Shown piece after piece: positions 7,650 through 15,396 of a stretch of DNA of 64,000 nt (position 1 is its first letter; each line of letters opens with the position of its first letter). The notes below the pieces were generated by a model. The model was not told where the DNA came from and searched no databases. It saw nothing but the letters and a program-made list of their open reading frames with translations. This DNA comes from Promicromonospora sukumoe (lineage in GTDB: Bacteria; Actinomycetota; Actinomycetes; Actinomycetales; Cellulomonadaceae). Both the position numbers and the translations under genes were made by a program. The DNA is taken from contig NZ_JACGWV010000002.1 of the NCBI RefSeq assembly GCF_014137995.1, positions 1,426,001-1,490,000 of the forward strand. Reading direction: 5' to 3'.

Positions 7650-9971
7650 GTGTCCGACGACGCCCTGACTCCCCCAGCGGCCGCCCCCGCGGCCGACCGA
7701 CCGACGGCCGTGCGGGTCCTCCCGCCGTCCGAACCGCCCTTCACCGTGCGGCGCCCGAGCGAGCGCACCTTCCACGGCGACACCTTCACCGACGACTACG
7801 AGTGGCTCCGCACCAAGGAGGACCCCGAGGTCGTCGCGCACCTGGAGGCGCAGAACGCCTGGACCCTGGACCGCCAGGCGCACCTCGCGCCGCTGCGGCA
7901 GACCCTGTTCGACGAGATCAAGGGCCGCACGCTGGAGACCGACCTCTCGGTCCCCGCGCGCGACGGCGACTGGTGGTACTACGCCCGCACGGTCGAGGGC
8001 CAGCAGTACCCGATCCACGCGCGCTACCCCGTCGCCGGCCCGGACGACTGGACGCCCCGCGTCCTGGAACCGGGGCAGCCGGTGCCGGGCGAGCAGATCA
8101 TGCTGGACCAGAACGCCCAGGCGGAGGGTCACGACTTCTTCGCCCTCGGGTCGCTCGACGTCTCCGACGACGGCACCCGCCTGCTGTACGCGACCGACAC
8201 CGCGGGCGACGAGCGCTACACGCTCCGCGTCCGTGACCTCGCCACGGGTGAGGACCTCCGCGACGAGGTGCGCGAGACCGCGCCCGGCGCCATGTTCACC
8301 CCCGACGGCCAGCACGTCTTCTACCTGACCGTCGACGAGGCCTGGCGGCCCTGGCGCGTCTGGCGCCACCGGCTCGGCACCCCCGGATCCGACGACGTGC
8401 TGGTGTTCGAGGAGCCCGACGAGCGGTACTGGGTGGGCGTGGGCCTCTCCCGGTCCAAGAAGTACCTGCAGATCGAGCTCGGCTCCAAGGTGACGAGCGA
8501 GTCGTGGCTGCTGGAGTCCGACGATCCGACGGGCGAGTTCCGCGTCGTCTGGCCCCGCCGCGAGGGCGTCGAGTACACGGTCGAGCACGCGGTGCTGCCG
8601 ACGTCGCTGGTCGAGCCTGTGTCGCTGGTCGAGCCTGTCGAGACCCAGGTCTCGACAGGCTCGACCGGCGACGTGCTCCTGATCCTGCACAACAAGGACG
8701 CGCTGAACTTCGAGCTGGTCGCCTCCCCCGTCCCCGCTCCCGGCGGGACGGTCGCCCCGGAGGCGGCGGACGTCGTCGTGCCGCACGACCCCGACGTGCG
8801 GCTGGAGGGCGTGAGCGCCAGCGAGCGCTACCTGGTGCTCTACTACCGCCGCGAGGCGATCTCCCGCTCCGCCGTGCTGTCGCTGGTCGAGCCCGTCGAG
8901 ACCGGCGAAGGCCCCGTCGGCTGGGACTTCCAGGAGATCTCGTTCGGTCAGCCGCTGGAGTCCGTCGGCGCGGGCGTGGGCGTCTGGGAGCAGCCCAACC
9001 TGAAGGTCGGCTACACGTCGTTCGTGACGCCGTCGTCGCTCTACCTGTACGACGTCGCCTCCGGCGAGCGCACCCTGCTCAAGCAGCAGCCGGTGCTCGG
9101 CGGCTACGACGCGGGCGACTACGACCAGCGCCGGGAGTGGGCCGTCGCCGAGGACGGGACGCGCGTGCCGGTCTCGCTGGTCTGGCGCAAGGACAAGGTG
9201 CGGTTCGGGGTCTCGACAGGCTCGACCACCGGGACGAGCGAGGCACCCGCCGAGCCCGCCCCCCTGCTCCTGTACGGCTACGGCGCGTACGAGTACTCGA
9301 TCGACCCGTACTTCTCGGTGTCCCGCCTGAGCCTGCTCGACCGCGGGGTCGTCTTCGCCGTCGCGCACGTCCGGGGCGGCGGCGAGATGGGCCGCTCCTG
9401 GTACGACGACGGCAAGCTCGCCGCGAAGCGCAACACGTTCACCGACTTCGTGGCCTGCGGCCGCCACCTCGTCGCCACCGGCTGGACGGCGTCCGACCGC
9501 ATGGTGGCCGACGGCGGCAGCGCCGGCGGGCTGCTCGTCGGCGCTGCCACCAACCTGGCGCCCGACCTGTTCACGGGGGTGCTGGCCGGGGTGCCGTTCG
9601 TCGACGCGCTGACGTCGATGCTCGACCCGACGCTCCCCCTGACCGTGACCGAGCGCGACGAGTGGGGCGACCCCCTGAACGACGCCGACGTGTACGCCTA
9701 CATGCGCTCGTACACCCCGTACGAGAACGTGTCCGACGACGCGTCGCGTTATCCCCAGGTGCTCGCGACCACCAGCTTCAACGACACCCGCGTGCTCTAC
9801 GTGGAGCCGGCGAAGTGGGTGGCGCGGCTGCAGGCAGCGGGCGCGCCGGCGATGCTGAAGATCGAGATGTCGGCCGGGCACGGCGGCGTCTCGGGGCGCT
9901 ACTCCGCGTGGGAGCAGGTCGCGTTCGAGCAGGCCTGGATCCTGGACGTGCTGGGCCTGGCCGGCCTCTGA
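7650..9971 (+). CDS. Oligopeptidase B-like serine peptidase (S9A)
   Basis: This 773-residue prolyl-oligopeptidase-family enzyme has an N-terminal beta-propeller and a C-terminal alpha/beta-hydrolase. The catalytic Ser is in GGSAGG (residue 624), Asp in FNDTR (712) and His in AGHGG (744). DDYEWLR near the N terminus and HVRGGGEMG are typical of oligopeptidase B (PtrB), which cuts short peptides after basic residues. There is no signal peptide, so it is probably cytoplasmic. It is about 60 residues longer than usual. The excess includes in-frame REP-derived peptides near residues 319-340 (LVEPVET plus STGST), 410-418 (LVEPVET) and 520-527 (VSTGSTT), all in probable surface loops. GTG start, probably leaderless. 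Confidence 0.88.
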   Translation: MSDDALTPPAAAPAADRPTAVRVLPPSEPPFTVRRPSERTFHGDTFTDDYEWLRTKEDPEVVAHLEAQNAWTLDRQAHLAPLRQTLFDEIKGRTLETDLSVPARDGDWWYYARTVEGQQYPIHARYPVAGPDDWTPRVLEPGQPVPGEQIMLDQNAQAEGHDFFALGSLDVSDDGTRLLYATDTAGDERYTLRVRDLATGEDLRDEVRETAPGAMFTPDGQHVFYLTVDEAWRPWRVWRHRLGTPGSDDVLVFEEPDERYWVGVGLSRSKKYLQIELGSKVTSESWLLESDDPTGEFRVVWPRREGVEYTVEHAVLPTSLVEPVSLVEPVETQVSTGSTGDVLLILHNKDALNFELVASPVPAPGGTVAPEAADVVVPHDPDVRLEGVSASERYLVLYYRREAISRSAVLSLVEPVETGEGPVGWDFQEISFGQPLESVGAGVGVWEQPNLKVGYTSFVTPSSLYLYDVASGERTLLKQQPVLGGYDAGDYDQRREWAVAEDGTRVPVSLVWRKDKVRFGVSTGSTTGTSEAPAEPAPLLLYGYGAYEYSIDPYFSVSRLSLLDRGVVFAVAHVRGGGEMGRSWYDDGKLAAKRNTFTDFVACGRHLVATGWTASDRMVADGGSAGGLLVGAATNLAPDLFTGVLAGVPFVDALTSMLDPTLPLTVTERDEWGDPLNDADVYAYMRSYTPYENVSDDASRYPQVLATTSFNDTRVLYVEPAKWVARLQAAGAPAMLKIEMSAGHGGVSGRYSAWEQVAFEQAWILDVLGLAGL
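8607..8666 (+). repeat. REP-like element: partial copy plus a 40-bp inverted pair inside the oligopeptidase gene
   Basis: A partial copy (CTGGTCGAGCCTGT) at 8607-8620 is followed by a full inverted pair. GGTCGAGCCTGTCGAGACC lies at 8627-8645, then 2 nt, then its exact reverse complement at 8648-8666. The reading frame stays open and encodes LVEPV.LVEPVET.VSTGST. Confidence 0.85.
8884..8902 (+). repeat. REP-like element, single copy in the oligopeptidase gene
   Basis: GGTCGAGCCCGTCGAGACC is a one-base variant of the 19-bp element. It is in frame and encodes the VEPVET peptide. Confidence 0.75.
9209..9227 (-). repeat. REP-like element, single inverted copy in the oligopeptidase gene
   Basis: GGTCTCGACAGGCTCGACC is the exact reverse complement of the 19-bp element. 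It is read in frame as VSTGST just before the catalytic domain. Confidence 0.75.
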
Positions 9972-9987
9972 CCCTCAGAGGCCGGCC
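9959..9987. terminator. Bidirectional terminator made from two overlapping gene ends
   Basis: The 13-bp arms GGCCGGCCTCTGA and TCAGAGGCCGGCC enclose a 3-nt loop. Both convergent stop codons (TGA 9969-9971 and the minus-strand TGA at 9975-9977) lie within the palindrome. Both proteins therefore end in the same residues AGL. Confidence 0.7.
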
Positions 9988-11264
9988 TTGGCCGCGACCA
10001 CCCGGGCCGCGGCCGCGTCGATCTTGGCGGCGAAGGCCGGGTCCTGGCGTGCGGCCTTCACCAGGGCGTCCACCATCGCCGGGGCGACGGACGGCTTGGC
10101 GGACGCCAGCACCAGGTCCACCCCGGCGTCGACGGCGCGGACCGCCCGCTGGCCTGCGGGCACGCTCTGGACCTGCACGGCCGCGGACAGGTCGTCGGTG
10201 ATGATCACGCCGTGGAACCCGTGCTGGCGGACCAGGCCCACCGCCTTGGGGCTGAACACCGCCGGGGCCTTCGGGTCGATCCGCGCGTAGACCGCGGACG
10301 ACATCATGACCAGGCCGGTGCCGTCCTTGATGCCGGCGGCGAACACCGTCACGGACGGGTTGTTCGGCCCGGTCACGGTGTCGGTCACGCCGGCCGTGGT
10401 GTCGGTGTTCGCCGTGACCCGGCCCAGCCCCGGGAAGTGCTTGATCGCCGTCTGCACGCCCGCGGACCGCTGGCCCTCGGCGAACGCGTCGCCGTGCGTG
10501 ATCACCGACGTCGAGGTGTACCCGAAGTTGCGGTCGAACGCGCCGATGGGTGCGTTCGAGGCGGCGGTCGCGCGCGGCACCAGGTCCATGACGGGCGCGA
10601 GGTTGAGGTTCACGCCCGCGAGGGCGAGCTCCTGCCCCCAGACCTTGGACCGGGCGCGCAGGTCCGACGGCGTCAGCCGGGCCTGGTCGAGCGCGCTCGG
10701 GATGGTGCTGAAGCCCTTGCCGCGCAGCACCTGCACCGCGCCGCCCTCCTGGTCGGTCGCGACGAAGAGGGGGACCGGGGAGTCCGACGCCGCGATGGCG
10801 GCGTTCACCAGGTTCTTCACGGGCTGCCGCCCGGCCTGGGTGCGGCCCGCCAGGAACACGCCGCCGATCTTCTGGTCCCGCAGCATGGTGAACGTCGGCT
10901 GGAACGGGCCCTTGACGGGCAGGCCCACCATCACGACCTGACCCACCTTCTGCTCCAGGGTCCAGCCGGCGACGAGCGACAGGTCGGGCTCGGCCGGCGC
11001 GGGATCCGCCGCGGGCGGGGTGGACGGCGTCGCGCCGGAGGCGGACGGCGAGGCGTCGGCCGACGGCGTCGCCCCGCCGGACGACGGGGAGGCGCTCGGG
11101 CTCGGTGAGGGGCTCGGTGTGGGACTCGACGGCGTGCTGGACTGAGCGGGTCCGGGGATGGAGGAGGGTCCGGGCTCACCGGCCGGAGCGGAACATCCCG
11201 CGGCCAGCGTCGCTACCGTGAGAACGGTGGCGACCAGCAGGCCCGCGGGGCGAAAGCGGATCAT
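9975..11264 (-). CDS. Glycoside hydrolase family 3 lipoprotein (NagZ-like beta-N-acetylhexosaminidase)
   Basis: This 429-residue lipoprotein has lipobox LAAGC with Cys24, then a Ser/Thr/Pro-rich linker to about residue 92 and a GH3 (alpha/beta)8 domain. The NagZ-type blocks are recognisable: FVATDQEGGAVQ, NLNLAPVMDL, IKHFPGLGRV (a KHFPGHG variant with Leu for His), MMSSAVYARID and GVIITDDL with the nucleophile Asp. Such enzymes release N-acetylglucosamine from peptidoglycan or chitin fragments. As a lipoprotein it would act at the cell surface. The loss of the histidine in the KH-F/I-PG-H-G motif may alter catalysis. The start chosen is the ATG at 11264; a GTG at 11279 is also possible. Confidence 0.82.
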   Translation of the reverse strand: MIRFRPAGLLVATVLTVATLAAGCSAPAGEPGPSSIPGPAQSSTPSSPTPSPSPSPSASPSSGGATPSADASPSASGATPSTPPAADPAPAEPDLSLVAGWTLEQKVGQVVMVGLPVKGPFQPTFTMLRDQKIGGVFLAGRTQAGRQPVKNLVNAAIAASDSPVPLFVATDQEGGAVQVLRGKGFSTIPSALDQARLTPSDLRARSKVWGQELALAGVNLNLAPVMDLVPRATAASNAPIGAFDRNFGYTSTSVITHGDAFAEGQRSAGVQTAIKHFPGLGRVTANTDTTAGVTDTVTGPNNPSVTVFAAGIKDGTGLVMMSSAVYARIDPKAPAVFSPKAVGLVRQHGFHGVIITDDLSAAVQVQSVPAGQRAVRAVDAGVDLVLASAKPSVAPAMVDALVKAARQDPAFAAKIDAAAARVVAAKAGL

Positions 11265-11321
11265 GTACACCAGTCTCACCCCGCTACCGGCCCTCTGCGC
11301 AACAGTCCGGCGAGACCTGTT

Positions 11322-12455
11322 TCAGAGCGCCGCTGCGACCGCCCGGACGAACTCGTCGACGTCGTCCGCCGTGGTGTCCCACGCGCACATCCAGCGCACC
11401 TCGACCCGGTCGGCCGTCTCGCCCGGCGCCCAGTCGTAGAAGCGGGCGTGGGCCCGCGCCCGGTCGGCGGCCGCGCGCGGCAGCGTCGCGAACACGACGT
11501 TCGCCTCGGTCGGGCACGTCACGCGGACGCCCGCCTCCGGCAGCCCCGCCCCCTCGATCCCCGCGCGCAGGCGCGCGGCCATCGTGTTGGAGTGCGCCGC
11601 GTTGCGCAGCCACAGCGGCCCGTCCGCGGCGGTGCCCTCCGCCGCAGACTCCGTGCCCGACGTCGGCGTGCCCGGCTCGCCGAGCAGCGCCAGGAGCTGG
11701 GCCGACACGAACCGCGTCTTGGAGGCGAGCTGCATCGTCGCCTTGCGCAGGTACGGGACCGCCTCGGTCAGCCGCCCCGGTCCGCCCGGCCCGGCCACCG
11801 CGTCGTCGTCGGACAGGACCACCACGGCCTCGCCCAGCATGCCGCCGTTCTTGGCCGCGCCGAACGAGAGGATGTCGACGCCCACGTCGGTGGTGATCTC
11901 CCGCAGCCCGACGCCGAGTGCGGCCGCCGCGTTCGCGAGGCGCGACCCGTCCAGGTGCACGCGCAGGCCCGCCGCGTGGGCGGCGTCCGCGAGCAGCTTG
12001 AGGTCGGCCACGGAGTAGACCGTGCCCAGCTCGGTCACCTGCGTGAGGCTGAGGACCGCGGGCTGCGCCCGCTGCACGTTGCCGATGTCGCCGGCGTAAC
12101 GGTCGACGGCGTCGGGGCCGATGCGGCCGGCGACGCTCGGGACGGCGAGGACCTTGAGGCTGCCCACCCGCTCGGGCGCCCCGTTCTCGTCGGTGTGGAT
12201 GTGCGCGACGTCGCTGGCGATCACCGCACCCCAGCGCGGGGCCGCGGCCATCAGGCTGATGACGTTCGCGCCCGTGCCGTTCAGGACGGGGAAGATGCGG
12301 GCGCGCTCACCGAACACCTCGGTGGCGCGGACCTGCAGACGGGCCGAGACGGGGTCGTCGCCGTACGAGACGGCCGCGCCGTCGTTGGCCGCGACGATCG
12401 CGGCCATGACCTCGGGGTGGACGGGGGCGTAGTTGTCGGAGGCGAAGTGCTGCAC
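11322..12455 (-). CDS. Low-specificity threonine aldolase / beta-eliminating lyase family PLP enzyme
   Basis: This 377-residue fold-type I PLP enzyme begins QHFASDNYAPVHPEV, typical of the threonine aldolase family. It carries NGTGANV (cofactor phosphate region), HLDGSRLANA (Asp contacting the pyridine nitrogen) and FGAAKNG with the Schiff-base Lys at residue 202. The family splits threonine or allo-threonine to glycine and acetaldehyde in the cytoplasm. An Ala-rich insert near residues 255-275 (GTPTSGTESAAEGTAADG) is unusual. The GTG start directly abuts GGGGAG, too close for a ribosome site. A GAGAAT box 6 nt upstream suggests a leaderless mRNA. Confidence 0.85.
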   Translation of the reverse strand: MQHFASDNYAPVHPEVMAAIVAANDGAAVSYGDDPVSARLQVRATEVFGERARIFPVLNGTGANVISLMAAAPRWGAVIASDVAHIHTDENGAPERVGSLKVLAVPSVAGRIGPDAVDRYAGDIGNVQRAQPAVLSLTQVTELGTVYSVADLKLLADAAHAAGLRVHLDGSRLANAAAALGVGLREITTDVGVDILSFGAAKNGGMLGEAVVVLSDDDAVAGPGGPGRLTEAVPYLRKATMQLASKTRFVSAQLLALLGEPGTPTSGTESAAEGTAADGPLWLRNAAHSNTMAARLRAGIEGAGLPEAGVRVTCPTEANVVFATLPRAAADRARAHARFYDWAPGETADRVEVRWMCAWDTTADDVDEFVRAVAAAL

Positions 12456-12461
12456 CTCCCC

Positions 12462-12467
12462 ATTCTC
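12462..12467 (-). promoter_or_regulatory. -10 element of a probable leaderless promoter (threonine aldolase)
   Basis: On the minus strand GAGAAT is followed by 6 nt and then the GTG start. The same GGGAGAAT stretch precedes hrpA and the CCA-transferase gene. Confidence 0.4.
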
Positions 12468-12484
12468 CCGCCCGGGGACAGGCC

Positions 12485-12520
12485 GAGGGCCCGGCCACCT
12501 CGAAAGGTGACCGGGCCCTC
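12485..12520 (-). terminator. Rho-independent-type hairpin after the cold-shock gene
   Basis: The 16-bp arms GAGGGCCCGGCCACCT and AGGTGACCGGGCCCTC have one mismatch and enclose a CGAA tetraloop. It lies 49 bp after the csp stop and before the next gene. Confidence 0.75.
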
Positions 12521-12569
12521 GTAGTGCAACCGGGCGAACTCAGGAGCCCGCCGTGCCGGCTGTCAGAGA

Positions 12570-12773
12570 TCAGATCGGGCGGATGTTCTCCGCCTGGAGG
12601 CCCTTGGGGCCCTGCTTCACGTCGAACTCGACGCGCTGGTTCTCCTCGAGCGAGCGGTAGCCGCTCGACTGGATCGCGCTGAAGTGGGCGAACACGTCCT
12701 GCCCACCGTCCTCGGGTGCGATGAACCCGAAGCCCTTCTCGGCGTTGAACCACTTGACGGTTCCGAAAGCCAT
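12570..12773 (-). CDS. Cold-shock protein (CspA family)
   Basis: This 67-residue single-domain cold-shock protein carries RNP1-like KGFGFI and RNP2-like VFAHF. The N terminus [14 protein letters not shown] is the family hallmark. It binds single-stranded RNA/DNA and acts as an RNA chaperone in the cytoplasm. AAGGAG lies 7 nt before the ATG. The leader appears long, as in other csp genes, with -10-like TATCCT on the minus strand at 12897-12902 (a leader of about 115 nt). A stable hairpin follows the gene. Confidence 0.95.
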   Translation of the reverse strand: MAFGTVKWFNAEKGFGFIAPEDGGQDVFAHFSAIQSSGYRSLEENQRVEFDVKQGPKGLQAENIRPI

Positions 12774-13111
12774 GTACTGCTCCTTGCAAGATGCGACGAC
12801 CCCGGCCTTCGGGATCGCTGTAATCACGGTGTCGTCGTCATCTCTTGGAAGAACGATCGAGGCACTGCAACACGGCAAGCGTACCTGCCCGTGCCCAGGA
12901 TAGCCCGACCAATCTCCGCGAGGTGCGTCTGACCGGCCAGCGGATGAACTTTCCTTGGGTCTAGGGTGATGTGGGTCACGTCCTCGTAACGATCTAGGCC
13001 GTGGCGGGGGATTCGTGACACAGGCGTCACACAAGGTGACTACTTTCAGCGACCACGACGGGGCAAAGTGCGCCGTTCAGATCCACTCCCGCTTGAAGGG
13101 GAACAGCAGAC
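12774..13111. other. Divergent regulatory region between csp and livK (338 bp)
   Basis: This region contains no gene that can be supported. It holds the csp leader and promoter (minus strand). On the livK side are two dyads. The first, at 12966-12979, is GTGA-N6-TCAC, matching the core and spacing of CRP/GlxR-type sites. The second, at 13015-13030, is a perfect GTGAC-N6-GTCAC. A weak -10 candidate TAACGAT lies near 12988-12994. Binding by a CRP-family regulator is inferred. Confidence 0.4.
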
Positions 13112-14389
13112 ATGATTCGACGTTCCACGGCTGCGCGCGGGCTCGCGCTAGCGGCAGTCCTCAGCGTGGGCTTGGCAGCCTGCTCCACCTCGGGTTCTGG
13201 CGATGGAGAGGGCGGGGGCTCCGCGGAGCCGCTCGTCGTCGGCACCATCCTCCCGATCACCGGCTCTCTTGCCTACCTCGGTCCGCCCGAGGTCGCGGGC
13301 GTCGGACTTGCGGTCGACGACATCAACGCCGCCGGGGGTGTGCTGGGCGAGGATGTCACCCTCGAGTCCGGTGACTCCGGCGACTCGACCGACATGAGCG
13401 TCTCGACCAACACGGCCACCGACCTGATCGGCAAGGGCGTGCAGGTCGCGATCGGCGCGGCGTCCTCGTCCGTGTCGCAGAACGTGGTGGACCAGTTCAC
13501 CGAGGCCGGGGTTCTCCAGATCTCGCCCGCGAACACCGCCACCGAGCTCTCCGGCGTGAGCGACCTGTTCACCCGTACCGCCCCGCCGGACACCGTCCAG
13601 GGTGCGGCGCTCGGCTCGCTCGTGCTCGACGGCGGCCACCAGAAGGTCGCCTTCCTCGTGCAGAACGAGACCTACGGCACCGGCCTGCGCGACAACGTGC
13701 AGAAGGCCATCGAGGAGGGTGGCGCCGAGGCTGTCTACGGCGGCACCGGCGCCGGCGAGGAGTTCGCCCCCGGCGAGACCAACTTCTCGTCCATCGTGAC
13801 CGACGCGCTGGCCGCCAAGCCGGACGCCATCGTCATCCTCGCGTTCGAGGAGACCAAGGCGGCCGTGGCCGAGCTCGTCTCCCAGGGCTGGGACTTCGAC
13901 GGCACCACGTACCTGTGCGACGGCAACACCGCCGACTACTCCAAGGACTTCGACCCGGGCACGCTCGTGGGCGTCCAGGGCACCATCCCCGGCGCCGACC
14001 CGGCGCAGGAGTTCAAGGACAACGCCAGCGCCTGGTACGAGGAGGCCGAGGGCTCGGCCCTGACCGACTACGCCTACGCCGCTGAGTCGTACGACGCCGT
14101 GATCCTCGCCGCGCTCGCCGCGGTGAAGGCCGAGTCGACCTCCGGCACCGACATCGCCGCCCAGATCCGTTCCGTGTCCGGTGCGGACGGTGGCACCGAG
14201 GTGTCCACGTTCCAGGAGGGCGTCGACGCGCTCGAGGCCGGCGAGGACATCCACTACACGGGTGTCTCCGGCATCGGCCCGATCAACGAGGACAACGACC
14301 CGTCGTCCGCGTTCATCGGCGTCTACAACTACGCCGACGACAACACGCTCGTGTTCGACCGTGCGATCGAGGGCTCCGTCGAGGGCTGA
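13112..14389 (+). CDS. livK: Branched-chain amino acid ABC transporter substrate-binding lipoprotein LivK
   Basis: This 425-residue periplasmic-binding-protein-like lipoprotein has lipobox LAAC with Cys24. It is followed by VGTILPITGSLAYLG and VDDINAAGGVLG, the typical opening of the type I Leu/Ile/Val-binding family (Peripla_BP_6). GAAGGGG precedes the ATG. It captures amino acid outside the membrane and delivers it to LivHMGF. The other four subunits are encoded at 3159-7395 on the opposite strand, 5.7 kb away, so livK has its own promoter. A strong hairpin follows 20 bp after the stop. Ligand identity is inferred only from the family. Confidence 0.9.
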   Translation: MIRRSTAARGLALAAVLSVGLAACSTSGSGDGEGGGSAEPLVVGTILPITGSLAYLGPPEVAGVGLAVDDINAAGGVLGEDVTLESGDSGDSTDMSVSTNTATDLIGKGVQVAIGAASSSVSQNVVDQFTEAGVLQISPANTATELSGVSDLFTRTAPPDTVQGAALGSLVLDGGHQKVAFLVQNETYGTGLRDNVQKAIEEGGAEAVYGGTGAGEEFAPGETNFSSIVTDALAAKPDAIVILAFEETKAAVAELVSQGWDFDGTTYLCDGNTADYSKDFDPGTLVGVQGTIPGADPAQEFKDNASAWYEEAEGSALTDYAYAAESYDAVILAALAAVKAESTSGTDIAAQIRSVSGADGGTEVSTFQEGVDALEAGEDIHYTGVSGIGPINEDNDPSSAFIGVYNYADDNTLVFDRAIEGSVEG

Positions 14390-14409
14390 CGCTCCCGGCT
14401 GATCCAGCA

Positions 14410-14443
14410 CGAAGGCCCGGTCACCTCGGTGGCCGGGCCTTCG
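14410..14443 (+). terminator. Terminator hairpin after livK
   Basis: The 16-bp arms CGAAGGCCCGGTCACC and GGTGGCCGGGCCTTCG pair with one wobble around a 2-nt loop, 20 bp after the livK stop. Confidence 0.8.
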
Positions 14444-14553
14444 TCATGTCCTGTTCGTGCAGCAAGGGGACGATGGGCGGGAACCCAGGGCGACGGCACG
14501 CCGTTGACCGGGGTGGACCGTCAGGACCGAACACTCACGAAGGACTTGAGAAC

Positions 14554-15303
14554 ATGGGCTTCCTCGACCGACTGCTCGGCCGCGAGCCGCGCGAGCAGAT
14601 CCCCGGTATGCACCAGGGCGGCGGCGCACCGCGGCCGCAGTACCAGCAGGCGCCGGGCCAGACCCCGGCCTACGGCACGGCTCCCGTCTACGGGTCCGCC
14701 GCGAGCACGGGCCGCAGCGAGGACGAGGTCGCGGTCGAGCGCTACCGCTACCTCCTGCGCACCGCACCGCCGGACCGGGTCGAGGAGGCCCACGCCGAGG
14801 CGTTCGCGCAGCTCACGCCCGAGCAGCGCAACCAGGTGCTGGCCCAGCTCAGCGAGACGGTGCCGCCCAACGAGCGCGCGACGTCGGACGAGCCGCGCGA
14901 CCTGGCCCGCATGGCCACCCGCGCCGAGATGCGCAACCCCGGCACGCTGGAGCGCAACTTCGGCGCGAGCCGCGGCCCGGGCTTCGGCTCGATGCTGGGC
15001 GCGAGCATGCTCGGCACCATCGGCGGCATGGTCATCGGCTCGGCCGTGGCCGACATGATGTTCGGCAGCTCGTTCGGCGACCCCGGGCAGGACTTCGCCG
15101 GCGGCGAGGAAGCGGGCGCCGAGGGCGGGGCTGAAGAGGCCGGGGCCGAGGAGGCGGGCGGCGAGCCCGTCGAGGCGGCGGGTGCCGAGGGCGACCCCGG
15201 CGCGGACGCCGGTGGCGACGGCGGCGGCTTCTTCGGCGACATGTTCGGTGGCGGCGACGGCGGCGGGGACTTCGGCGGCGACTTCGGTGGCGGCGAGTTC
15301 TAG
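14554..15303 (+). CDS. Glycine-rich hypothetical protein with a hydrophobic glycine-zipper-like segment
   Basis: I do not recognise a characterised function. The 249-residue protein starts MGFLDRLLGRE. A Gln/Pro/Tyr-rich stretch runs to about residue 50. A helical, charged region follows (residues 50-135: ERYRYLLRTAPPDRVEEAH and ALTPEQRNQVL-type sequence). A Gly/Met-rich hydrophobic segment near 145-170 (GASMLGTIGGMVIG) could insert into a membrane, and the tail is acidic and made of Gly, Asp, Glu and Ala ending in GGDFGGGEF. GAAGGA lies before the ATG. Similar proteins recur in actinobacteria without a known role. It stands alone between two terminators. Confidence 0.7.
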   Translation: MGFLDRLLGREPREQIPGMHQGGGAPRPQYQQAPGQTPAYGTAPVYGSAASTGRSEDEVAVERYRYLLRTAPPDRVEEAHAEAFAQLTPEQRNQVLAQLSETVPPNERATSDEPRDLARMATRAEMRNPGTLERNFGASRGPGFGSMLGASMLGTIGGMVIGSAVADMMFGSSFGDPGQDFAGGEEAGAEGGAEEAGAEEAGGEPVEAAGAEGDPGADAGGDGGGFFGDMFGGGDGGGDFGGDFGGGEF

Positions 15304-15326
15304 CCTCCTGCCTGCCTGACGCAGAG

Positions 15327-15378
15327 CCGTGGCGAGGGAGGACCCAGACGTACGTCGTCGGGTCCTCCCTCGCCACGG
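15327..15378. terminator. Long bidirectional hairpin between convergent genes
   Basis: The 19-bp perfect arms CCGTGGCGAGGGAGGACCC and GGGTCCTCCCTCGCCACGG enclose a 14-nt loop that contains a smaller palindrome (GACGTACGTC). It is 23 bp after the upstream stop and 18 bp from the nuclease/helicase stop. Confidence 0.8.
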
Positions 15379-15396
15379 TGCTGTCCGGCGCCAGCC

